From contig CM053329.1 of assembly GCA_028583605.1 (NCBI GenBank), forward strand, positions 3,410,001 to 3,474,000: DNA of 64,000 nucleotides, read 5' to 3'. Position numbers and translations under genes: made by a program. The stretch's first letter is position 1. Every line of letters starts with the position of its first letter. This DNA is from Dastarcus helophoroides. Taxonomy: Eukaryota; Arthropoda; Insecta; Coleoptera; Bothrideridae. Below are positions 11,497-23,389 of this stretch, piece after piece. The notes beneath the pieces are model-generated. The model did not search any database, was not told the DNA's origin, and was given only the letters and a program-made list of their open reading frames with translations.

Positions 11497-12160
11497 TAGT
11501 GATGTGTAACACTGCGCTGCACCGCGCAATTGCGCCAACTCATTTCATTGCGCCGACTGAGTTAACTCACTTTTTAAATGCGCCATAGCGCACAACTCAT
11601 TTTGTAATTTTGTAGGAGCACCGATGCGATATGCTAAATATGTGTTGCTAGAGAGAATGTAGACTGTAGTGCTTGGCTTCACGCCGCCAACTCGCTGAGT
11701 TATTGCATTACGAAGTTAGGATATCACTCCAAGAAGCAAGGTTGACGGTCGCAGTAAATAAGTAATACAAGTACAACACTTTGCACAGAAATACCTAAAA
11801 TAATTATTTTAAAATGATATCGCCATAAGGGTGTCAAATTATTGTAATAAGATAAGAAATATGCAACCTATATAATATTTATCGCCGTTTCTTGTAAATT
11901 GAGAAGTAGACGAAACGATTAATGTAACGAACCAGCACATGTGCGGAAGCGTTAAAGCGATCTGTGAGTATCCCCCTCAGGTCTTCAACTCAACATTTCA
12001 ACAGGCGTGCTACTGTTATCCATGCAACGCAAATGTATGAAAGTTCCAACCAGCATTGTTTGCGCCATGGTGCAATTGAGTTAACTCAATGCGCCAACTC
12101 AATGTGTTGCGCTTGAGTACTGAGTTAACTCACCAAATTTCTCTGCGCTACCCATGTCTA
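11497..12160. mobile_element. hAT-like non-autonomous element (664 bp) with 8-bp target duplication
   Basis: A perfect 8-bp direct repeat attcagat lies at 11489-11496 and 12161-12168, immediately outside the ends. The terminal inverted repeats are short and imperfect (TAGTGATGTGTAAC at the left, TAGACATGGGTAGCGC at the right on the minus strand), of TAG-starting hAT type. Subterminal regions carry many copies of gcgccaactca and of the palindrome gagttaactca (near 11559, 12080 and 12122), the likely transposase-binding repeats. No transposase is encoded. The 8-bp duplication and subterminal repeats are hallmarks of hAT. Confidence 0.85.
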
Positions 12161-12168
12161 ATTCAGAT

Positions 12169-13506
12169 GTAGATCGAGCGACGAGAGGTCATGTTGACAT
12201 GGAAATTTGCGAATTCTCTAATGGTCCATTCTTCGGCTTTAAAATATGAGCAAGAAGTATTATGAGAGGATAGATAGCTATAGGTGCAACTAGAACACGT
12301 TAATAATTCTCTAAGATCAGAGGCTTGTGGGAGACAAAGGGGTTGCACTAGATTATTATATGTTAAAGGCTAAATTTCGTGGTCCAAATGGTAACCTACT
12401 CCACTAACTATTCGAATAGATAATAGGCTGCTTACCTCTCCTGAACTGAAAATTACTTAATCAATCGACGACGGCGGGATCACAATTGATAAGAAGTTAC
12501 TTCAGACCTCTAAACTTTTCAACATACTTTACAAATTTCCCTTGTAGAATTTTTCACAAACCAAACTTCAATATTACTACCCAATTTTAAAGAAAGTAGC
12601 AGTAACGATATGGATTAAATGCAAATAATATGAGCATGTTAGGATAAATTTCAAAATGTATTGGTAAAAAAATTAACACCAAGCCAAATGTTATATCGGA
12701 AATCAAAATTCTACTAATAGGTCGTAATTAAAATAGTAGCCCCTAACTTAATTATCAACTCGAAAATCAGAAAGTCGGTATAAATATTCTGAACGATAAT
12801 GACTACATCAATTAAAGGTATGCAAATAAAAATACAAATATTTTTGAACGGAGGAATAGAAATACTAGAACGAAAAAAGATTAACATGTACGCTGAACGT
12901 TCGAATTTCATAACTGACTATAAAACTATTTGTTGTCGAGAGTAGAAATAACAGTAAGAAAAAAATAACTAAAACAACGGTACTGGGAGAAGAAACTTTC
13001 ACAGACTATTAGGAATGCAATGACAGTATTCATTAGACAAATCCATTATATTAATCATATCTTTAAATAATCTATGTGGCGCACCATACTACTAACCAAT
13101 ATGCCTAAAGAAATTTATAATGAAGTAGCATCAACCAAACATATCGACTTATTCAAAGAAGGCTGCAGTAACTCATTATTTGCAGTAAATAAATAATTCA
13201 AATTAAAATGTTTACATAGCCACAAACAATCAATATGCTGAAAATATGTTTTTCGAAATAACTTCAAATTAGCTACGCGAATATAGAACTTAAAATTGTG
13301 AAAGTTTTTTTTAATATGCAATAGCTAAAAACACGGTAGAATTCAGTGGAATAAATTAGATAAATCCTAGATACTATACTTCCCATGCATCTCTTTAGTT
13401 GGAAAAGATTTTATTTATTGGTATAGAATAGTCTAAAATGAGACATATTATAGAGCTTAAATATTTAATGTATGTACCTCAGAAAATGACAATTTGAGTT
13501 ACCACA
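12169..13506. other. No gene recognised
   Basis: AT-rich. Minus-strand open frames of 60-70 codons (12163-12348, 12714-12911, 13115-13321) have no domain or splice support. Nothing else supported. Confidence 0.4.
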
Positions 13507-13725
13507 TTAAAAAATACAACAACAGTTGCTCTAAGATGTTTCGATAGCCAAGCTCTCATCTTCAGAGATATACTGTATCTCTCTGAAGATGCTAGTTTGG
13601 CTATCGGGACGAGTTAGAGCAACTGTTGTTATACTTTTTAATCATTCTTAGTTTTAGGGGACCAGATTTGTATATCAATTTTTTAAGATAGCCAACTGCA
13701 AGTCCGTTCTACCAAAAAAAGTATT
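13507..13725. repeat. Palindromic 220-bp repeat, left-truncated copy
   Basis: A long hairpin centred at about 13571: acaacagttgctctaagatg at the left pairs with the complement of gagttagagcaactgttgtt at the right, and gatagccaagctctcatctt pairs with gaagatgctagtttggctat. The right extension aggggaccagatttgtatat and agccaactgcaagtccgt matches the other copies. The left terminal aaatcttgtcccct block is missing. Non-coding. Confidence 0.8.
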
Positions 13726-13737
13726 TAAGTAAATGTC

Positions 13738-14400
13738 ACCAGTTAGTGTTTCATTTATAAATATAGACCCAATGACAGGATCCCCAAAAATTCCTGCCCA
13801 AATATTCAATTATTGGGCAGCTTAAGTATGACCTTCCCTGACAAATGAGGGTTCTTATCCCTCCAGTAACGCACATTGTGTATATTAACAGAGCCATGTA
13901 AAGTAAAGCTGCATTCATTACTGAAGCAGACAGTTTTTACAAAGTTTGGCTTTGGAGTGACTAAATTCGACATAGTTTCACAAAACTCAATTCGTCTGTC
14001 GTAATCATCTTCACCAAGCTCTGGGGCAATTTTTATTTTATAACGATGAAACTTATGAATTTTTGTCACTTTACGAACTAATGAATATCAAAGCCCAGTA
14101 TATTCAGCAGTCTGTAGCAAAGATTTAGTGGGATTGGCAGTAATAAGACCTATTACTTCAATTTGAATCATTTCATTAACCATTCTGTTACCATGTCTTT
14201 TCTTATTTAATACCGATCCCGTGTCTGTGAGTTTTTGAACAAGCTGTATAACGTATGTGTGGCTCAAATGCTTATCGGGATGCCCATCATTAAAACCTTT
14301 GCCGTAGCTCTAGCGCATTTGGAGCCATAAATAACAATAATTTCAACTCTTTCAGCAACTGAGCGCCCTATTTTTACCCGAACATGTGCAGGTTTACTTT
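13738..14400 (-). pseudogene. Tc1/mariner transposase fragment (DUF4817 type), N-terminal half
   Basis: The minus-strand translation begins with a helix-turn-helix domain typical of the DUF4817 subgroup (RSVAERVEIIVIYGSKCARA at about 14360, then HLSHTYVIQLVQKLTDTGSV). The segment KVTKIHKFHRYKIKIAPEL and the catalytic region CFSNECSFTLHGSVNIHNVR follow (frame 13806-14069). In that motif the usual SDE is SNE, so the first catalytic aspartate is lost. Beyond the frame end a diverged block with the sense of NVWAGILGDxIIGP is readable to about 13738. The C-terminal half is absent. A dead copy with frameshifts; a second, opposite-strand copy of the same family lies at 16.2-16.9 kb. Confidence 0.75.
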
Positions 14401-16185
14401 AAAATAGAATAATTGTCAATGTCCGTCATAAGAAACAGTTTTTATTTGAGAAAATACTTGACAACAACATAAAAAAATTCACCTTTTTACCTTGCAAAGC
14501 TTATTATAAAAGTGACGTTTTTTTAAAAACTAATCATAGAAATAGAAAACTACTACATGGCCAAAAAGAAGTTAAATGGACCTTTCAAACAATAAACTTT
14601 GTATCTCCCTTTTATATTTAGGATTTTTGAGGGGGCTGCACCCCCGGCCATGGGGTGTACCTGTAGGTCTAAAACTACACAAATTAAGTTTCTCCGCACA
14701 ATTAAAATTGACTAATTTCGGCATTTTGCACACAATTCTTTTGTTTTCTAGATATTTGGGATGGTTCGGTTTCAAAAAATCATCCTAACCTGCATAATGA
14801 TAATAAAAATAGTATTAAAATATCAAAAAACAATATATGTCACACTACCGTGCAATTTTTCATTGGGTTGATTATCTGCAAGATTTAGAGCGAAGTTTCT
14901 TTTTCTCTTTAACCCCATTTTACATTTGGGCTTTAATTTTGCATATTGCACACTTTAATATTTATAACCTCTAAGTTTAACTGCAGCTTCGGTTTAAATT
15001 TAACTTCGTTCTAATCAAGCCACCTTTCTCTCAGTACTGCAAAGGTGCTCAATAATGTCGATAGGTATGCCCCAAGAACGGCTATTTTCCATCTAAATCT
15101 GTACACAATTCTGAATATTAATTTCAGGCGCCAGCTGACTCCTACGCACCAAATTGAGCTCTTTGAAGGCAGTTTACAATCTAATTTATATGCAAAGCTA
15201 AGAATTTAGTGTCCGGAGAAATGGATTCATTTACTGCAGGTAAATTAGGGTAGGACCCTTTTTAACACATCTTTGAAGGTTAGAATATCTCTTAATACTA
15301 TTATGAGCTCAAGAATTATATCGCATATCAGAAAACGAGATAAAGTGTGCTTACGCATCTGTATTTTTATTAGGACGTTGCAAGACTAATTCAGCTTGTA
15401 TCTTCGCTCACTGAGTCAAATTAATTTAATTTTGTCAGATATAAGCGACACCTTGATTATTTAATCAAGTCAAATTGTAGGAGTTACTTGACTTTGCAGT
15501 GGTATTTGTTTACTACTTAGTTACGCTGTTATTTATTTACCTCTCTTTAAATGTTAATTACATATAATGTTAAAGCTTTTTGAGTACAGATTTAAGAGTA
15601 ATTTGGAAGGTCTTTAAAGATTATAATTAACATAAATCTTAGGATACGTAGTTTATCAGAATTGACACCGTATACTGAAAGACACCGTTTTAAAATTTAT
15701 TATTATTAAGCTACATGGAATGAGTGACACCGCAACCGTCGCGTCGGTCGTTCAAAATCAGAAATTCTTATACATCTTTATGTTAGGTTTCTTCAGAGTT
15801 TGTTGTAAAATTGCTTTTGTTTTTTAAAAAAATCCACTTAAGGAAAAGTTTTTTTATTTTATTTGATAGACATTGATTTGTGCTATTTGTTTAAGTAATC
15901 TTCATAGAGTGTGACCAATTTATTTCGAAGTCACCCTTTAGAATCTTTATTTGTTGTGCGATTTTAAATTGATTTTGTTAAATTGTAGAGCTTGATGAAC
16001 TGTATTTCTGAAAAAAATACTTTTGAATTTCTATCAAATGAAGTGCCTATTACGTCAGTTTGTAACAATGAAATATTAATAACTTATACTAGAAAATTTT
16101 TATAAAAAATTCAGTGTACACCACTGAATTCATCCCTCTCTAAAAGGAGCCTATACCGAATGAGATCAAAATAGCATCTCAGAAA
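14401..16185. other. No gene recognised
   Basis: Mostly AT-rich. The 14572-14788 segment is open on both strands and contains a GC-rich patch (gggggctgcacccccggcca), itself a short palindrome. No domain, tRNA or defined repeat was recognised. Confidence 0.35.
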
Positions 16186-16189
16186 ACCC

Positions 16190-16920
16190 GCAAGTACTTC
16201 GAGAATTTCTGTATCTGGTTGCCGCTGAATCTTATGTGTCACTTATAGAATATTAATTTGATACAAAAAAATTGAAAATAACCAAGTTGATCTTGATCGC
16301 CCCTTCCAGTTCCATAAATAAATGAGTGATCGTGCTCGAAGGAATCCAAATTATTTTTACTCAATCTGTTTTTCCGATAAATGGATGGTTGAGTCAACCT
16401 CCCTAGTTACTGTTACCGCAGTGTTGAATGCTTGGGCGAGCATACTGGAGAACCTTTTCATAGGACCTTTCTTCCTGCTAAAAAATTTAAATGAAAATAT
16501 GTGTTTAAAAATACGGAAGCAAATATCTATCCTATGACTGTAGTAGTATTGGAAAATGACAACGATTTGCCAGAAGAAGGTGTGTGGTTTCGGCTATATG
16601 CTTCTTCACTGTATTATACCATATCTAAGCATGATTTTCTTAGTAAAAATTTTTTAAGGCATTGAGTAGAATGCAGAGATTGCATTAAATGGCCTCCTAG
16701 ATGACCAAATATAAATCAGGAAAACTTTTTTCTTTAGACATTTTAAGTCGAAAATTCATGCAACACGACCAAACTCACTTGAGGACCTTCGTCGATGAAT
16801 TGTTCAAGAATGTAGTCAGATAACGCCCAAGAAGGTTTAAAGTGTATCTTCGGAAGTAAAGCAAAGATTTTATTATTGCATAGAAACAGGGGAAAGCGAA
16901 TTTAATAACATTCTTTTATT
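16190..16920 (+). pseudogene. Tc1/mariner transposase fragment (DUF4817 type), catalytic and C-terminal part
   Basis: Plus-strand translation in changing frames gives the family order: a weak HTH end (VAAESYVS near 16222), DRARRNPNYFYSICFSDKWM (16330-16390, containing the catalytic FSD), and AWASILENLFIGPFFLLKNL (16430-16490). Next is a KHDFLSKNFLRH block (16630-16665), then the third catalytic block WPPRxPNINPENFFLW (about 16690-16740, with N in place of the usual D). The C-terminal tail is LEDLRRRIVxECSQITPKKV and FYYCIETGESEFNN to 16915. Several stops and frameshifts are present. It belongs to the same subgroup as the minus-strand fragment at 13.7-14.4 kb. Confidence 0.75.
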
Positions 16921-16965
16921 CTTAAATAGTGAAGAGAAGTGTTACAGATTGAAGATCTTTAAAAT

Positions 16966-18240
16966 TTAAAACTTCTTCAATCTACACAAAAAGGTTAAAG
17001 AAATGGCAGGACTAAGACGACATAGTCCCACTACTATTCTCCTAGACAGAAATGGAAACACCTTAACACAGACAGATAAAAAGGTACAACGATGGAAATA
17101 ATACATCAGATAACTGTTTAACCATAAAAGAGAGAATTTAGAAGACACAGAACTTGTTCCAAAAAACAAAATAAAAAACGGAAAAAGCCCTGGACCTGAC
17201 GAACTCCCTATTGACCTACTAACAATTATAGAAACAAAGTATATAAACATCTTGTTGAAACTATTTAACCAAATCTATAAGTCAGAAGTTAACCCAAAAA
17301 GTTGTTTATTTCAACCTTTACATGGTTACTCAAGAAAAAAAGAATGCTAGAGAATGCATCGATCAACGCATACTACTAAAAAAAATTATTCGTAACCGTA
17401 TATATCACAAACTAGACATGGATATAGACAAAATACAATTTGGATTTCGTAAGGCCATTGATAAAGTGCCGCAAAGAACTAATGAAGATCTTTAAAGCAA
17501 AACCGATGATTATAACTTTCGCGGAATTATATCAAACCTGTATTATAAGCAACGAGTAAAAGTATGCATCGACAATCTTCTGTCAGAAAAAATCAAAATT
17601 AGACGAGGGGTAAGACAAGATTTTGTATTATCACCACTACTTTTTAATGCATACTCCGAGGAAATCCTGAAAAAAGCATTGGATGGAGAGACTGCCAAAA
17701 TTAAGGTAAATGGAATATCGATTAACAATATAAGATATGCCGACGACACTATTGTAATAACAGAAAACCTCGAAAATCTGCAGAGAATGACGAAAAGAAT
17801 AGTCGAATGCAGTAATGATTATGGCATGACAATGAAAATCAAGAGGACAAAATTTATGAGAAAATCAAAAACCCAGAGAAACACTGAAAACCTAACAATT
17901 AATGGCGCCAATGTCGAAGAAATAGATATATACACATATTTGAGTACAATGATCCACTTCACAAATGATTATTCCAATGAGATTAGAGTGAGAATAGAAA
18001 AAGCTCGGTCGAATTTTAATCAATTAAGAAGTGTACTTTGCACAAGAGGAGTAAAGTTAGACCTAAGAACCAGATTGGTGAGGAGCTATGTATTTTCGAC
18101 TTTACTTTATGGAATGCGGCAATCAACAGGTAGAACCATTTAAATTGTGGTTATATAGGAAAGATATCATGGACAGAACCTATCACAAACAAAGAAGATA
18201 TAAGAAGGACAAACAAGGAAATGGAAATTAAGAAGAATAT
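16966..18240 (+). pseudogene. RTE-like LINE reverse transcriptase, truncated
   Basis: A broken non-LTR reverse transcriptase. Readable blocks include KIKNGKSPGPDELPIDLL (about 17165-17220), DKIQFGFRKAIDKVP (about 17428-17472), the palm motif RRGVRQDFVLSPLLFNAYSE (17603-17660) and the catalytic IRYADDTIVI (17730-17760). The thumb and 3' region follow (IEKARSNFNQLRSVL at 17995, then FKLWLYRKDIMDRT in another frame). The endonuclease part and 3' tail are absent. The sequence stops at the TGTTGCG start of a gypsy LTR at 18241, so the gypsy element inserted into this LINE. The frame at 17679-18143 is the longest intact piece (154 codons). Confidence 0.8.
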
Positions 18241-18566
18241 TGTTGCGCGTTATCGGTTTGAATGATTAACACTAAATTGTAAACACTTTATTTCCGAAAC
18301 TGATACCGGAACACTGCAATTTTATTTCATTTACAGTATTTAATTAACTTACTTATTTACTGACTTCTAGCTAACTGACTGAGGCAAAGGCGACCGCCTT
18401 ATATAGGTCCCGCTTCGCGTTCTAGAAGGTAGAAGCAGATAAGACTTATCGTTTGCCGACTTTTCTGGAGCGCTTTATCTGTCGTTTAATTTATTATCAC
18501 GGCCGCTTCCCTTATCAAATTTTCTAGAAAATTCCCAACTAAACTTTATAATTACATTTCATTACA
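18241..18566 (-). repeat. 3' LTR of gypsy element 1
   Basis: Starts TGTTGCGCG and ends CATTACA on the plus strand. It is followed directly by ctgccttcctctta, the complement of a purine-rich polypurine tract (aagaggaaggcag), as expected at the 3' LTR of a minus-strand element. Diverged relatives are the solo LTRs at 34208-34539 and 63075-63428, which share the tgtt start, a run of ctaactgactg words, gaccgccttatat and the cttatctgcc block. Confidence 0.8.
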
Positions 18567-18715
18567 CTGCCTTCCTCTTAGGGACAATCAGTCGTGTCCC
18601 GATCAATTCCAATCAGTCACTTCGCCACTATATTTGCATAGTCTGTTGAGGTGTATCACTTTCATCTTGGTCCTGGGGCTACTATGGATCCTGTATACCA
18701 ACTCGTTGATCCTCT

Positions 18716-19330
18716 TCAGCACTTTGTACGGCCCTTCCCAAGGTGCATAAACTTCGGCGAAACTCCTTTCCTCCGCTGAGGGTTGTGGAGCCGTACCAAT
18801 TTGCCCTCACTGAAACCTCCATCGTTGGCGTTTACGTCATATCTTGTTTTCATCCGATCCGTTGCCAAATTGATCTTCGTCCGCACCAAGGTATGTGTCT
18901 CCAATATCGCTTCTCTTAAGCCGTTTACAAAACCCATCCTCTCCCTAGGGGTCTCCCTTAATGATCCAAACACCAAGTCACACAAAAGCCGCAGTTCCCT
19001 CTCGTTGATCACCTTTGTCGGAGTCTGACTCGTAGTTTTATGAGTTGCCGCGCGATAGGCGATTAGAAACAGCGGTAGTTGTCGGCTCCAGTCTGTTTGA
19101 TGCTTGGAAACGGCCTTCGAAAGATGTTTCCCCAAGGTCCTGTTAAATCTTTCCATCATTCCATCAGACTGTAAATGACGAGGTGTCGTTTGAGATTTCT
19201 TTATTCCAAGAAGACGGCACACCTCTTGGAAAACTTCCAATTCAAAGTTCCTTTCTTGGTCTGAGACCATCGACAGCTGAAATTGTCCATAAGAATCCTT
19301 GCGTCTGTGGTAGCTTCTTGGTTTAGGATG
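18716..19330 (-). pseudogene. Gypsy 1 integrase, catalytic core C-terminal part and tail
   Basis: The 184-codon frame 18716-19270 (minus) begins MVSDQERNFE with the second catalytic aspartate at residue 4. It carries the glutamate at residue 40 in QSDGMMERFNRTL, giving the exact D-x35-E spacing of Ty3/gypsy integrases. TTPRHLQSDG matches the family TTPYHPQSDG motif. A C-terminal tail with LVRLHNPQRRKG follows. The upstream zinc-binding and first-D part continues to about 19.55 kb in other frames with stops. The enzyme would insert the cDNA copy into host DNA; here it is broken upstream. Confidence 0.8.
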
Positions 19331-19929
19331 GCGTGAGCTTCAGGTCATTTACTGAAATAGTCCATGACACTAGGATGTACTTGTTTTCATCGTTTGATGC
19401 TGGAAATGGTTCTGCCACATCGATTGCGATTCTTTTAAATGGAGCTTTTACATAATACTGCTTTAGGGTCCCTTTGGTTCTTGTACGAGCACCCTTGGAT
19501 GCAGCGCAGGTGACACATTTTCGACAACACCGCTAGACGCCCCTCCTGCAGTTAACTTAATAGAACCGTTTCCGAATCTTCTTCATGGTATTGTTCATTC
19601 CTAGATGCCCACCAAAAGTCCCATGGAGCACCTCCCACAAGACTTGTCCAATATTTTCCTAATTCACCACCAACTGCAAGTTGACACGCTTTCCATCGGC
19701 GCTTTCCCATGCCCCCTTCCTCTACGCGTCCTATACCTGAAGGGATTTCCGTTGAGCCCACAAATTCTTAAGAGCTGGACTTCTGTCGGAAGCGTGTTGC
19801 CTTTAAGGCCTATCTTCAGCTTTTTCCATTCCAATATGGGTCCGATAGCAGCATCGCTCTTTTGTAGCTCCCGCAGATCTTCAAGAATCTATGCATCTTC
19901 TAGCTGGATAGACGTGATCGTTATATCCA

Positions 19930-20475
19930 GGCCCTCAACTCGTCTGCAGTGTTTGCAATCCCCACAAGATCTTCTGGACAAAGCGTCAGCGTTGTTATGC
20001 TGTCGTCCAGGTCGATGACGCACCTTAAAGTGATACTGTTGGAGCCTTTCTAACCATCAAGCCGTCTGCTTCTCCGCGTTCAGAGTAACCAAGAAAACGC
20101 CTAATGATCTGTCCTGATCAGGAATTCTTGCGGAAGTGCTTCACGGCTTTCACTATCGCAAGAAGGGCAAAGAAATGCAATATTTCCTCTCCGGCTTTGT
20201 CAGGATCTTGTTGTTATATTCGATGACTTTTTCTTCACCGCCTTGAACTTGGGACAGCACAGCCCCAATACCGACGTTGTAACACGAACTTCCCATTCTG
20301 CTGAGGATAAGCCAGGATAGGGCTTGTGCACAAGACGGCCTTCAGTTTTCGGAAAGCGGTATCACAATCGGCGTTCTTCCTTCACATAATCTGTGTAACG
20401 GTGCAGCAATGATGATGAAACCTTTAACAAATCTTCTGTAATAATAGGCGCACAACCCCAGGAACCTCCTAAATT
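19930..20475 (-). pseudogene. Gypsy 1 RT C-terminus and RNase H remnant
   Basis: Minus-strand translation in shifting frames yields GFLGLCAYYRRFVKGF (about 20430-20470), the RT connection motif. It continues through AQALSW and GAVLSQVQGGEEKVIEY (RNase H-like, about 20220-20280), then LTLNAEKQTAWWLERLQQY (about 20030-20085) and RPGRQHNNADALSRR (about 19968-20010), the normal RNase H end. The RT fingers and palm with the YxDD box are absent: protease sequence joins the connection motif at about 20475. The result cannot reverse transcribe. Confidence 0.75.
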
Positions 20476-20664
20476 CATGTTTATTTTTTGGGGTCTTGAC
20501 TGGTCACGGATTGTTCGAGTCTCACGTGCCAGAGAAACCATGGCTCCTGTGTCTACTCCTGCCTGTACATTTCTTTCATCTATGTTGGTTTTCGCCACCA
20601 AATTCTTCTTGGTCCTGTTTACCTGTTTGATAGGAAAAGTTTTGGGGGGCTGGTTTCTCGACAT
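20476..20664 (-). pseudogene. Gypsy 1 protease remnant
   Basis: A minus-strand frame (20362-20664) contains VQAGVDTGAMVSLARE. The VDTGA triad is the active-site motif of retropepsins, at about residue 37. About 30 residues later the frame runs into sequence belonging to the RT connection domain, so most of the protease and all of the RT core are deleted. Confidence 0.7.
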
Positions 20665-21548
20665 TAGCTAGAGAGTTTTCCTTCTTGCCGTGTTGTTTTC
20701 CTATGGTGGGGCTTATCGACTTCTTGAAGGTTGACTTGCAGTCCTTCTTGACGTGTCCCAGCTTGCCGCAGCTGTAACATGTAACATGGATTATGCTTCT
20801 GATGGATCTACCTTTAAGGGCTCCCAGCAATTCTTTGATGCTCGCATCAATTTTCTCGATGTTAGCACTCATATTCGCGTTTATTTTCTTTATGTTAGCG
20901 GCCTGTTCTATGTTGGCCTTCCTTATTCTCCGTGACGACTTTGGCACTGAACCCTTGTAAGCTGCTTTAGCTTCCAAAGCTCTAATCAGTGCCTCTCTCG
21001 ATGTTCGAACGTTTGAGAAACGTATCACTTTCTGGACTTCTGGGTCTCTTATTCCTTCTATCAAAAATTCTAGGTGCGTGAAGTTCTTGAAAGTCGGTTG
21101 GTGCTGTTGGATAGGCGATATATGCCAGTCTTCTCACGTCAGCCTCGAATTCTTGCAGCAGTTCACCACTTTCCTTCCTCCTTACTAGTAATTGCAATTG
21201 GATGATTTGCGGCATATAAAGGTCTCCAAATCTCAGCTCTAGAGCCCTAATTAAATCTTTATAGTTAGCTTGTTCGTGATCAGATAGAATTCGGAGTAAT
21301 TCCAGAGCTTCTCCATGCAGGGATACCACTAATGTGGTCGCCTTTTCATACCCCGTCCACCGATTGGCCTTAGGAGCAGCTTCGAACTGTTTTCTATAGG
21401 TCTGGAAGGATGTTTTCCCATCATAAGTCGAAGGTTGGAAAGAAATAGCAGGTATACTTTTGGATTCATGTTGTGTGAATTGTCCACTTAGCAACTTCTT
21501 CATGTCATTTTCGATGTTGCGGATCTTCTTCTGCGTTGCATTGTCCAA
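20576..21548 (-). pseudogene. Gypsy 1 Gag with CCHC zinc knuckle, frameshifted
   Basis: Two overlapping minus-strand frames. The first (21548 to 20982, 188 codons, MDNATQKKIRNIENDMKKLL start) has the retrotransposon Gag core with SFQPSTYDGKTSFQTYRKQF and LRALELRFGD-type helices. The second (21064 to 20576) continues it after a frameshift near 21060. It holds a repetitive coiled-coil-like stretch (ANIEQAANIKKINANMSANI) and one zinc knuckle, CYSCGKLGHVKKDC, at residues 96-109. Gag packages element RNA. A single indel seems to separate the halves. Confidence 0.8.
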
Positions 21549-21565
21549 ATCAAGAAGCTACAGAA

Positions 21566-21704
21566 AGTTTCAACTTCATTATTTAAAAAGCAGAGTGATC
21601 ATGTCCAGTCTAACTTTGTATCCTTGAATCGTTAATTGAATTGACTTGTTTCCAGATAAAGTGCTTATCTTCTGTTAACCTGTGACCTGGGATCATCCCT
21701 AACC
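21566..21704. repeat. ~135-bp direct repeat, copy 1
   Basis: The sequence from agtttcaacttcattattta to gggatcatccctaa matches 27157-27297 in the same orientation, with scattered differences over about 135 bp (shared words: tctaactttgtatcctt, aattgaattgac, gtgctt.tcttctgtta). It lies just upstream of the gypsy 1 gag start, so it is probably gypsy 1 leader. Gypsy 2 lies between the two copies. Confidence 0.75.
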
Positions 21705-21744
21705 TAAATCCTACAGGCTAAACCGGGATAAGAAGCATTAACAT

Positions 21745-22478
<734 letters not shown>

Positions 22479-23360
22479 TTGCCTTTGCTGATGAAGGTTA
22501 AATTAGAAAAATTAGAAAAGATTTGCGTGATTTTTTTGGGTTTCAATAAAAAAAATTCTGATGAGCGTTTGTCTACAATAAATGACCTTAAAAGTATGTT
22601 AGATTTGCCCGATTTAATTTTGGTTTGTATGCTTGACCTAGATTATTCTGGAACAAATTATGATGTGGTGGATCGAATTTGTTCGTTCTTAATTAATTTA
22701 GAAACTAGGGACAAGAATCAGAATGATAATAATGAAAACAAAGAAGACGATGACGAATTATCGACAGAAGACGATAACGAAGAAAATGATAAAGAGTTTG
22801 AACAAGAGGTAACACATAATTTGAGAACTGGACTAAAATTGAGAAAACGCGAAGCTAAAAAATCAGACACGTTTGCTTTGACGTTAAGAGACGTGAGGGG
22901 TAGTATTTGACCATTTGACTGAAAGGGTGACTATCCTGTTAGAAACTGGATTAGCCATTTTGAAGATTGAAGTTGGTATTTAAAGGGATTTGCCAAGTAA
23001 TTTATCCAATCGGAAAAAGCCTTAAAAACATAGTCTAGGTTAAAAATATCATTAATCGAGAAATTTGATGTTAAAATTAGCAGTGCTCAAGTCCATAAAT
23101 TGTTCATGACTCGGAAAAAGAAACATGAGAAATCCCTTCAAGAGTTTGTTTTGGTCATGCGAGAAATAGGCAGTCGTGTTGATTGCGAACAAGTAGTCAT
23201 TTTTAAGTATGTCATTAATAATATTTCTCATGATGTAGCTAATAAAGTTATTTTGTATGGAGCGAAGAGTTTTGCTCAATATAAAGAAAAGGTTAAGCTT
23301 TACGAAAGAATAAAATCTGCAAAAATAACATATGGACAGAAGGAAAAAAGGACGATATAG
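22479..23360 (+). pseudogene. Gypsy 2 Gag, N-terminal and core parts
   Basis: The frame 22479-22910 begins with a possibly SAP-like fold (DLPDLILVCMLDLDYSGTNY, then DVVDRICSFLINL), followed by an acidic linker (ENKEDDDELSTEDDNEEN) and a basic stretch. After stops, 23040-23360 encodes a Gag core (KFDVKISSAQVHKLF in another frame, then SLQEFVLVMREIGSR and KLYERIKSAK). The SAP-like assignment is inferred from the SGTxxDVVDRI pattern. Confidence 0.65.
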
Positions 23361-23389
23361 AGATACAAGAAAAGGTGAAGAAATAAAAA

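Larger units (their letters stand above)
18241..21566 (-). mobile_element. Gypsy element 1 (Ty3/gypsy), minus strand, internally deleted
   Basis: Reading on the minus strand: leader at 21549-21704, Gag, protease, [RT core missing], RT C-terminus/connection, RNase H end, integrase, polypurine tract, 3' LTR. No 5' LTR matching 18241-18566 is found to the right; instead a GA microsatellite and a second gypsy element follow. The element is therefore 5'-truncated or recombined. The GC content is clearly higher than in the surroundings. Confidence 0.8.

Noticed and set aside
14620..14670. Coding region around the gggggctgcacccccggcc patch
   Set aside because: Open on both strands, short, palindromic and without domain.
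16966..17250. 94-codon minus-strand frame
   Set aside because: Antisense to the LINE RT, whose motifs read on the plus strand.
18783..19028. Plus-strand open frame over gypsy 1 integrase
   Set aside because: Shadow of the minus-strand integrase, which has clear catalytic motifs.
19605..20018. 137-codon plus-strand frame
   Set aside because: Lies antisense to the gypsy 1 Pol remnant and has no domain; the GC-rich element sequence keeps it open.
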